Assembly: GCA_022559985.1 (NCBI GenBank)
Contig: JAFJTR010000153.1
Coordinates: 1 to 35,173, forward strand
DNA from: Parastagonospora avenae f. sp. tritici 18332-5
Taxonomy: Eukaryota > Ascomycota > Dothideomycetes > Pleosporales > Phaeosphaeriaceae
Direction: 5' to 3'
Length of the DNA stretch: 35,173 bases
Shown here: in pieces, positions 27,882 through 35,173 of the stretch
Layout of the letters: every line of letters starts with the position of its first letter
Position numbering within the stretch: the stretch's first letter is position 1
Translations under genes and position numbers: made by a program
The notes under the pieces: generated by a model
What the model was told of the DNA's origin: nothing
The model's database searches: none
What the model saw: only the letters and a program-made list of their open reading frames with translations

Positions 27882-28354
27882 AGGCTAGAAGAAGAACTTC
27901 TTAAAGCTTACTAGCGCCGCTTAGAAAGGCGATATCACCAGCGCAACATATCCCTCACATGCTTATTTGCATCTGTTCTGCCTTTATTATGCGTATAGCT
28001 GGCCAAGAGTAGCTTGTCAGTATTCTACTGCTTCTATTCTCAGTGCGCTATTTGTTGTTGTATTGGTAGCGATAGTCCGCGCCTCAACTGCAATCCTTTA
28101 TCCAGCGATAAGACCTAATATGTTAGAAGCCTTAGACCTCTAGGGTAATAGAGCTAGTAGGAAAGCTCAATTGCTGAGGCTGCAATATCACTCGTTTCCT
28201 AAATTGCATGTTGTAGGAGATTTTATAGAAAGCAGTACCGTCTTATCTCTTTTAGCTACAAGAAGAAATGTGAGCGCCTGGAAAGAAATCGACAGAAGCA
28301 ATGAATAGTCTAATTATAATGTAGTTAGGTCTTCGTCTTCTAGCTACATGTTTA

Positions 28355-28989
28355 TTAATCATCCCAGGTTACACGTGCTCTCTTTTTCCCGCGTTGCGTA
28401 CAGCTTACAAGCCGATCTTCGTCATCCCTTTCCTCCTTCGCTCTCTTCAAAATGCCTCTCTCTTGTCCAAATCTCTGAGTTGTATCATTCGTTTTGCCAG
28501 CATCATTCCTCAAGTCACCAATTATATTTTTCAGCTCTTCGAATTGTTGCACGACGTGGCTGACGTTGCTTGCGGTCTCCTCGACGCGTTCTTTAAGTTG
28601 AGTCAGGTTGAAGTCGAGCTGAGCAACCAACAGCAGCACCTCTGTTGCACCCCAATCAATTAACTGGAACTTATGACTATTCAAGAAGACATACCAAGCT
28701 TAATATTTAAGGATGAATCTGCTTCATCACGAGACTGGTCTCTCATCTGCCCCTTGTCCTCTTTGTCGTCCCGAGAACCCTTCTTGCTTCCTAGTACTGA
28801 CTGCGAAGTGTGAGAAGCTGACCAAATAGAGAGCAGGCTGCTCCCTACCTCAACTGCCTCAGTTGGCTCTTTGCCATCATTTGCGGGGAGCTAGTATGTT
28901 CAGCAACAGATAGCATTAATTTAACATCAATAATTACTCACCTTGTCTTGATACAGCGTCGGGTCTTCGATGGTTTCCTGAGAACTCAT
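28355..28989 (-). CDS. Small coiled-coil protein, three exons, unrecognised
   Basis: Exons 28989-28942, 28890-28695, 28641-28355; introns of 51 bp (GTGAGT...ACTAG) and 53 bp (GTATGT...CAACAG); phases agree and give 176 aa. The protein starts MSSQETIEDPTLYQDK, has a polar Ser/Asp/Lys-rich middle (SRDDKEDKGQMRDQSRDEADS), then a predicted coiled coil (AQLDFNLTQLKERVEETASN, VVQQFEELKNIIGDL), and a basic end with RGKKRARVTWDD that could act as a nuclear signal. No named domain. Two clean introns with preserved reading frame in this repeat-rich stretch argue for a real gene under selection. Function unknown. Confidence 0.6.
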
Positions 28990-30485
28990 CTTGAGGCAGC
29001 ACAACCGTTCTATATTGATGAGGCAGGAGGTGTTCAGCAAGTAGATGAGAGATAAGACTTAGAAGTTCCAGGCAAGACACCCCTTATATCCTACTTCTTG
29101 CTGCTCAGCTGATGTCTAGCATTACCTGCGCCCCAAGGTTTGGAGACTCAGGGAGATAAGAGACATGCCGCCTTCCATGCACGCTCATCTGCGCCCAGCG
29201 ATGACGCACGCAACCCCATCTCTTCGGCATAATTCACCGTGGAGCACCTACGTGTGGTCCAATGGTGATACGTAGGTTGACCTCTCACCCTTGTGGATTC
29301 GGAGCCAATCTTTCCCCAAGAGTGGCGAAGTCGCATGGTTTCGGAACGGATCTGTGCGTAGACTTCATGCTGCTCAGGGGGAGTGGCTCCATCATTCGCA
29401 CACTATGGATCAAGACACTCATGCTGACAATGGGTGCCTACCTTGTAGGTCAGATCCACCCAGTCTTTTCTTCAATCAGGAAAGTCCAGCGCAGACTGTG
29501 CATGAACTTCAACCTGCACGAACGGAGTAGCACTATCTAGATGAAGGGTGTCTGCCTTGTAACCAGAGCCATCCCCTCTTTCATTCGACCAAGAGCACTT
29601 CAGTACGAGCTGTTCGAGCTACATTCAGTATTAGAACCATGCACACATCGCCCAAAGTTGCATTGCGGACATGGTATGAGCAGATGAGAGTGTCTGATTT
29701 GGCTAACGAAGGGTATAGAACGAGGTAAAACCATAATCCTGTCTCACTTTACCTGAACAGGCCATTGGTAGAGTATTGAAGTCACCGAAGACCCTTTCGG
29801 ACGATGAGAAGTCGGAATAGCCGGGTTAGCTCCAAGGGCAACATCCCCACAGGCCTTCTCTACAATGTGGGCCGTACGCACCGCTTTTTCTGCATGTGAA
29901 GCCGACGAGGCTGACTCTGGCGACCATTTTCATCACACTGAGCCCTTTCTAACGCGAAGGTGGAGATGCTGAGTCTCCTATGCCAGAATTCCCAACTGAC
30001 CGTGCCAGTGCTGCTGCGTCTGAGGCCAAGGCACTTGCAGTCGAGTATCTGCAGAGCAACATGTTATTTCACATGGAAGAGGGCTCCTTTGGGCCCTGAT
30101 ACCCTGACGACAGCAGAGCATGTCCTAAATATATCATCGACCAAGAGACCAAGTAGCGTTGCTACGAAGGTTCGTAGTCGGAGAAGGTACTTCTTGTAGG
30201 CTTAAGTGGATCAAAGTATGGGGAGTTTGACTTGCCATCGGAGTAGCGTGCGTTGGCGCCCAGGGTTTGTCCAAGTCTCCTCTCTTTCAGGTCAACAACA
30301 TAAGTCTTGCATAATGCAATGGATCATAGTGCTGAGACACTAGTGATGCCTTGTTCATGCGATCCTTCTGATGGTGCTGCGCCCTAGATGCTCGGAGTTG
30401 AGGAGCTCGGCAGTGAGACGTACTGATAAGTGCAGCCTCTTCCTGTATCGTATCATGTCTACAAAAATTCTCTCCACCCTTTGCT
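28990..30485. other. Intergenic, ~1.5 kb, no supported gene
   Basis: Short plus-strand frames near 29262-29540 encode an internal near-repeat (DNGCLPCRSDPPSLFFNQ, then DEGCLPCNQSHPLFHS about 100 bp later), but stops break it and no domain is recognised; it may be a decayed gene. Nothing else stands out. Confidence 0.4.
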
Positions 30486-31678
30486 ATGATATTCGCACTC
30501 CTCATCAGCCTTGCTGTCTGTTCTAGTGCAGCCATTCCGCTGAGTGGCATGCTCATATACCACGATACCAACGACAAAACCCAAGGCAAGAGATGGGAAA
30601 GAGCTCTTGCAGTTTTTCTCGAATTTTGTCAGATAGGTCTATCGGGCGGCTGCATATACGCGATCGCAGTCGCACTTCGCTCGGGTAACCATGTATACTG
30701 GTATGATGCGGTCGCTCTGTGCAATCTGCAGCTGTCTATAGTCAATAATGTAGGATCGCTCCCCTTACATGACAGACTGTGCTAACTCTTCCCCCGTTCA
30801 GCTCGTCCGAGTCTTGAGAAGCTTTCTATATCCTTGCTGGATTATATGGTTAGGTAACGCGTTGATTGTCCTTACAGCAGCAGACATCATCCACATGGCA
30901 ATGTCGGAAAGTTCCCTCCAAGTTTTGAAGCTGTTCTGACTGTAGTCAGAGCTGTAGAGGCTGTTTCTACACCTACGTCGCTATGCATTTTACGTCTTGC
31001 GTCTATATCGTCTCTTTCATCGATACTTTCGAGAGTGGAACTGAAAAAGCATATGCACTCTGGCGCAACGCAAAGCAACAAAGGATTCCGACGATTGCTG
31101 TGGACTTTCGTTCTCACAAATGCAGTCACAACATTAGTCCAATTCTGTGGCGGTATCTCTATCTTTGTCGTAATGCTTGCGTCCAAGAGCAACATCATCT
31201 GGAAGTATCGATTAGTCTTCTTGGTACGATCCTCGATCTCAATCTCGAATTTTGTCGTTAGGCAATCTAATCACAGACAGGTCTGCGATGCTACACAGTC
31301 GTTGTGCTGTATCCCGTTCTGCTTAGCCCGCATCGACCGCCACCTGGCCAGGCCAATCGCTCTTCATTTACATATAGTACGGACGACTGTTACAGCAAAC
31401 AGCGACGTGGAGGAGCTAGTAGACAGGGCAAATCCGTGAGGCGCAGTAGAAGTTCATGGTCTCGGTGGCGAAAAGACCAGATTTTCGACGTACTCATTGT
31501 CTACACTCCACTGCGGTCGACCCATGTAGCTGGGGTATGGATATTAGCTTCGTCTGCGCATAGACCAAGTAGTTGTATGGACACAGTACTGCACGTGTCA
31601 AACTGGGTACACAGACCACACCTTAATCTCACATTGACCGCCTCTAAGCCGATCTCCCCTCAAATATACTCCCTCTAG
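30486..31678 (+). CDS. Possible multi-span membrane protein, four exons, unrecognised
   Basis: Proposed exons 30486-30749, 30802-30853, 30946-31223, 31277-31678; introns 52 bp (GTAGGA...GCTAAC...TTCAG), 92 bp (GTAACG...CTGAC...GTAG), 53 bp (GTACGA...CTAATCACAG). Phases agree over 331 aa. Hydrophobic segments: FALLISLAVCSSAAIPLSGM at the start, AVFLEFCQIGLSGGCIYAIA, RSFLYPCWIIWL, LWTFVLTNAVTTLV with CGGISIFVVMLAS. The C-terminal exon is polar and basic (RRGGASRQGKSVRRSRSSWS). No family recognised. The first intron is convincing; the second has alternatives, and without the last splice the frame also stays open to 31439. Upstream exons are possible. Confidence 0.4.
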
Positions 31679-32877
31679 TATAGGAGCGTGCGACTTGCTT
31701 CTATCAAAATCACTATTTGGTTCTTACCATCATTTTGCCAGCATGCTGGCTTCCCAGTAACGCGTCGAGTCGTGCTGCTCCACTTTAACAGCTTTATCCG
31801 GCGTGAAACACACCCACCTGTATTTGCTCTCGAACCTCTGCGGTGAATTGAATGTACATAGTACGAAACGAGCCCGACCGGCTAAATTGACCCTGATTTG
31901 CGTTGCTGCTATACCGCCGTAAGCGCGTACATCCGTACCAATAGAGAGACAAGATTTTCGATGGAACATTTTGTCTCAGGGTCTGCAACAGACATATCTA
32001 AGCCTGCCTACTGGGTGGTCGCGCTGACCAGCTATTTCGACGGGGAATACTGTCCGCATCAACAACCACGCTTGCTCGGCTATACGCTGAGCTGTAGCTA
32101 TCGCTGGCTTCCTCTTATCTGAGGAACCGTCATAATCTCATCCCTGCGGACTGATCAGTTACTTTCACACTTCGAAGACATCTAGACGGATAGGCGTGTG
32201 ACACTTGGAGAGAACTTCAAGCGAGAGACTCAGGAGGGGGCAATGACTGTGCGGTCATGCCACACTCCTGTGTCATGCAACAGACAGTAGCCCATGCTGG
32301 AACAAGGACATGGTATTCTTGTCAACTTTAGCCACCTAGCGATTACGTTAAACAAGGCAGACTTCGGTCCATTAAACCTCTTGAGCTGCTGTCGGGCCTG
32401 TTATCTACCTTGTGGTCGTAAAGGCTCCGCTTGGAACGGATAGGCATGACCGCACGAGACTCTAGCTGCGACGACATGCATGCTGCTACGCTCTAGACCC
32501 TGTAGACAGTGACAGAGCCACGATAATGCAACGGTGGCGAGGCTCAGCTTGAGACAATGGCGCTGTGCGTTTCATGCGCGCCGGAGGGCTGGGAGACGAT
32601 TGGAGAGGGCGACATCAAGGCCCGCAGCTACGAGAACCCTTCTTTTCAGCGCTTTTGAGCATGGGAGCGGATATATAAGCCACGGCAGGCTGGCTGTAGT
32701 CGATCTCGTAGCAGCCGTCTCTTACTGACCTTGAGAGCGATTCCTTCTTTTCTAATTGCCTGCAAGCTTTCTATTATAGAACGTAACGAGAGCGTCCGAA
32801 GCTTCAATATCGTCGATCCGAATAGTCCTACACCTCTTTCTACGCCTTTAAACATCCTAAGAAGTACATCCATCATT
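31679..32877. other. Intergenic, ~1.2 kb, nothing recognised
   Basis: Several short frames on both strands, none with domain similarity or convincing splice sites; no clear repeats. Confidence 0.4.
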
Positions 32878-33648
32878 ATGGACGTTGAATATATCTCCTC
32901 CTCCTCGGACTCGGACTCTGAATTGAGAATGATCTCTTTCACCAATTTGGGTACCCGGAGGCTCAAAAGAAGACGGATAGGCATGAACCCCATACTCTGC
33001 CATGGCACTTTGGTTGATCATTGTGATTACAGGACTAGCCACCGATGCCCGATCATCTTTCTCCTGCTCCGGATGTTCTGAGACACTCGAAGCTGATGGC
33101 AGGGTATACTTTCTTCCTTTCTGCAGTTGTGTGAGTGTCATCTTGGAATATACTGAAAAGTTGAAAGTTACGTCTGCTAATTCCACAAGCTTTATTGCGG
33201 TAGATGTGTCCTTCAGCCAGTTTTAGACGGACTCATCCATCTCAAAAGCACCCTTGGCCGTGCTGCGTTTGATCTGGTCTACGCCTCAGTGAACGATGTG
33301 ACGAAACCGCCCACATCCTCAATAAACATGTTTACATGTACGAGACGAGATCATCTACAGGTATCCGGAGCTGTTGAGTGTTACGGTACTACATGTTCTA
33401 TCTGCACCTTAGAAGGCTCGTTGAGCTGTGAATGCTTGTACCTGCCTTGTGGTAAGTGATTGCATTATACACCCAAGGACGAAGCTTACAATGAAGGCCA
33501 CCCATTTTGCAAGTCTCACATTACGAAGTGGTTTGAGGAGAAAGGCACGAGAGCATGCCCGACTTGCAGATCAGACGTTCCTAAGGAGGACGCACACTTC
33601 AAACGAGATGGCACGTATGCGCTTGGCTGGCCACGCAGCTTTTCGTGA
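32878..33648 (+). CDS. RING-finger protein (probable E3 ubiquitin ligase), four exons
   Basis: Exons 32878-32950, 33033-33130, 33190-33451, 33497-33648; introns 82 bp (GTACCC...TTACAG), 59 bp (GTGAGT...GCTAAT...CAAG), 45 bp (GTAAGT...GAAG). All phases agree; 194 aa. Exon 1 is acidic/serine-rich (MDVEYISSSSDSDSEL). Exons 2-3 show a first Cys-rich, RING-like region: CSGCSETLEADGRVYFLPFC followed by SC/LYCGRCV. Exons 3-4 encode a RING-H2: CSIC, then CECLYLPC/GHPFCKSH, then CPTC. The third intron splits the C-G-H of the RING exactly. RING domains bind E2 enzymes and pass ubiquitin to targets; substrates are unknown. The 3' end and flank are duplicated at ~34654. A poor first donor (GTACCC) makes exon 1 the least certain part. 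Confidence 0.65.
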
Positions 33649-33815
33649 GGGGGTATTGGACACAGAAGTCGTTAGATGGGTACGACGACCAATCCAAGGG
33701 CCGCTCCATGAAAGGCTATTAGCGGGTCATGTCTAAATTTAGATTTTCACACCACTTGGGACTTCCATCAGCTCTCCGACTCAATCCCCTTCTTGTTCCT
33801 AATTACCATGTGCTC
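33616..33815 (+). repeat. Direct repeat unit A: RING gene 3' end plus flank
   Basis: Starts in the last codons of the RING gene (TATGCGCTTGGCTGGCCACG) and continues through GGCTATTAGCGGGTCATGTC, CACACCACTTGGGACTTCCA and CTAATTACCATGTGCT. Similar to unit B at 34654-34809 except for ~45 extra bases after the stop codon. Confidence 0.85.
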
Positions 33816-33978
33816 TGTCAATACTATTTTTAGAGACTTCCAACTAGGGCTCTCTATCTATACCCTATAGTGATCTAATTAGACTTTTCACGTTCAACTA
33901 ATAGTGCACAGCACGCAGTACAGTGCTTTGCAACTACACAAGAGGGGAAGCCGATTGCGCTACTTATTTTGCGCCACC

Positions 33979-34020
33979 ACTGGAAGGAGTTCACTGGAAG
34001 GAATTCACTGGAAGGAGTTC
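33979..34020 (+). repeat. 14-bp tandem repeat, 3 copies
   Basis: ACTGGAAGGAGTTC, ACTGGAAGGAATTC, ACTGGAAGGAGTTC in a row; the middle unit differs by one G-to-A change. Confidence 0.92.
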
Positions 34021-34073
34021 ACTTGGAGAAGGATCTTCGCGCTTTCCGCGTTTCAACTAGGACGAGTCGTGAA

Positions 34074-34088
34074 TGACGTCATATATAT
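34074..34088 (+). promoter_or_regulatory. CRE (TGACGTCA) joined to a TATA-like run
   Basis: TGACGTCA at 34074-34081 is followed directly by TATATAT. The pairing looks promoter-like and the CRE is the class of site bound by ATF/CREB bZIP factors, but no supported gene follows. Confidence 0.3.
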
Positions 34089-34653
34089 CTGGCCCCACTT
34101 TGGAGCGCCAAGCCGGCAGCCCACCGCGATTATATCGATTTCGCGACCACATCCTCACGACTGCACCTCCGCGCCGATTGCGCACTGCCATATCACGCCC
34201 ATGCTCCTTGCCCAGTGCCGCCATGGCCCAGCTGTCAGAGCGACGCGATCGAAGGCCGCGGTCGTGGATGTTCGGCCGCCCTTCAACGCACCGACAGACC
34301 CTGTCGGCAAATAAAGGACGAGGGCCCAAGACGTTGCTGGGTCACCATTAGAGCGCCATGATGGGTGATATTTTGACACCGGCCATCAGTCGCAGCAAAG
34401 GGGAGCCGATAGGCAGTCTTGAATAGTCCATCCTGAGGGGTTGAGAAGGCGGGTGTAGTACGCGCGGTCTTGAGACAGACGTTCTTGAGAACGGGCAAAG
34501 GTTCTAAAATTAGGCGAATGGGCGGTCTTAAGACAAGCATTCTTGAGAAACGTAATCTTGAGATCGGCGGTCCTGTCCTAAAAGTAGGCCAGGCAGTCTT
34601 AAGAATGCGAGCATGTTGGGATAATAAATCTCTAATAAAGCACCGTAACAACA

Positions 34654-34809
34654 TATGCGCTTGGCTGGCTACACAGCTTGATCAATTCAAAGGGCGACTT
34701 TATAGAAGGCTATTAGCGGGTCAAGTCTAAATTTAGATTTTCACACCACTTTTGAGTTCCATCAGCTCTCTGACTCAATCCTCTGCTTGTTTCTAATTAC
34801 TATGTGCTA
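34654..34809 (+). repeat. Direct repeat unit B: truncated copy of the RING gene 3' end
   Basis: TATGCGCTTGGCTGGCTACA, then GGCTATTAGCGGGTCAAGTC, CACACCACTTTTGAGTTCCA and CTAATTACTATGTGCT. Several differences from unit A are C-to-T (GGCCAC to GGCTAC, ACCATG to ACTATG). No RING coding sequence precedes it, so this is a fragment. Confidence 0.8.
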
Positions 34810-34855
34810 TTTTAAGCGACACTGTATGCATATAGATATGCAGTCCCGGCGTCTG

Positions 34856-35056
34856 AGACGCTGACACGTCTTAGCCACCGTGATGTTTGATACCTAAGCT
34901 ACTATTATTCGTAAGACACCATCGTTCCTAAGACACCATCGTTCCTAAGACACCATCGTTCCTAAGACACCATCGTTCCTAAGACACCATCGTTCCTAAG
35001 ACACCATCGTTCCTAAGACTATCAAACATTACAGTAGCTAAGACATATAAGCGTCT
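34856..35056. repeat. Inverted-repeat element with internal minisatellite
   Basis: Arms 34856-34892 and 35020-35056 are each 37 bp and match at 31 of 37 positions. Five of the six differences are C/T or G/A transitions, with the right arm carrying the A/T form. The 17-bp array fills most of the space between the arms. It may be a small foldback transposon. Confidence 0.8.
34912..35013 (+). repeat. 17-bp minisatellite, 6 copies
   Basis: Six identical units TAAGACACCATCGTTCC, then a partial unit. Perfect copies contrast with the mutated arms around them. Confidence 0.95.
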
Positions 35057-35173
35057 TAATAAAGATACTATTTTTAAGGGGCTGAAGCCCTAATTAGTAG
35101 TACTCGGCTTGTAGCCTTTGTTAGGGTGTTGTTGGGTGGAACCCTCGGACCTTCATCGGCGCTCTAGGAACCT
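35057..35173. other. Window end, unassigned
   Basis: Contains a short hairpin GGGGCTGAAGCCC near 35080. A TGTT...-rich start near 35119 could be an LTR beginning, but it is cut by the window edge and nothing confirms it. Confidence 0.3.

Larger units (their letters stand above)
26809..28354. other. Repeat-rich intergenic region
   Basis: No gene supported. Holds a 25-bp tandem repeat (~26902-26955), two copies of the dispersed repeat (one inverted), a 31-bp tandem pair (27633-27694), and two inverted-repeat hairpins (27728-27778 and 27837-27881). From about 27900 to 28330 it is plain AT-rich sequence with no structure seen. Confidence 0.5.
33649..34653. other. Intergenic with tandem and degenerate repeats
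   Basis: Contains the 3' half of direct repeat A, a 14-bp tandem (33979-34020), a CRE followed by a TATA-like run (34074-34088), and a degenerate family of GTCTT-AGAC motifs at about 34412, 34469, 34526 and 34592, spaced 55-65 bp. No gene supported. Confidence 0.45.

Noticed and set aside
33616..34809. Direct repeats A and B as the two LTRs of a small retroelement
   Set aside because: The repeat begins inside the RING coding region, has no TG...CA ends, no primer-binding site or polypurine tract, and the space between has no retroelement coding.
35119..35173. Start of another LTR at the right window edge (TGTTAGGGTGTTGTTGGG)
   Set aside because: Cut by the window edge; no polypurine tract before it and no partner.

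Overview
The window looks like nuclear DNA of a filamentous ascomycete (Pezizomycotina; a Dothideomycete would fit, but that placement is weak). The reasons are genes split by 42-123 nt introns with GT...AG ends and CTRAY-type branch sites, a fungal HET/NB/TPR NLR, fungal rhodanese-type arsenate reductases, a pogo/Fot1-type transposase and Ty1/copia remains. Exon structures were worked out by hand from splice sites, phase and family similarity; none was confirmed by RNA or database search.

Layout. 1-0.9 kb: 3' end of a Ty1/copia element (RNase H, polypurine tract, LTR). It runs into the last exon of a minus-strand monocarboxylate-type MFS transporter (0.86-2.1 kb), which it appears to have broken. 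3.5-5.9 kb: an intact HET-NB-TPR protein of 792 aa. 6.5-7.5 kb: an ATF/CREB-like bZIP factor (minus). 9.1-14.5 kb: an arsenic-detoxification group made of a rhodanese-type arsenate reductase (minus), divergently an ACR3 arsenite exporter (plus), an arrestin-like protein with a PPxY motif (plus), and a second arsenate-reductase copy (plus) that seems to have lost one splice donor. 14.8-15.5 kb: a long inverted-repeat element. 15.8-17.7 kb: a pogo/Fot1-like transposase with one in-frame stop. 18.2-18.6 kb: a relic of a second HET/TPR gene with its centre deleted. 18.9-20.7 kb: a CHR-family chromate transporter (minus), divergent from a histidine-phosphatase gene (21.1-21.8 kb).

From 22 kb on, the DNA is repeat-rich and gene-poor: minisatellites, hairpins, two paralogues of an unrecognised gene family sharing an unusual 43-nt GC-AG intron, two small coiled-coil proteins, a possible four-exon membrane protein, and a four-exon RING-finger gene whose 3' end is duplicated 1 kb downstream. 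The last 300 bp holds a 17-bp minisatellite framed by inverted arms that differ mostly by C-to-T/G-to-A changes, as expected from RIP (repeat-induced point mutation).

Together: arsenate would be reduced by the rhodanese enzymes and arsenite exported by ACR3; chromate would be handled by the CHR transporter. Metal(loid) resistance, an NLR and transposons side by side resemble accessory or mobile-element cargo, but no captain recombinase (DUF3435) or element boundary was seen here.
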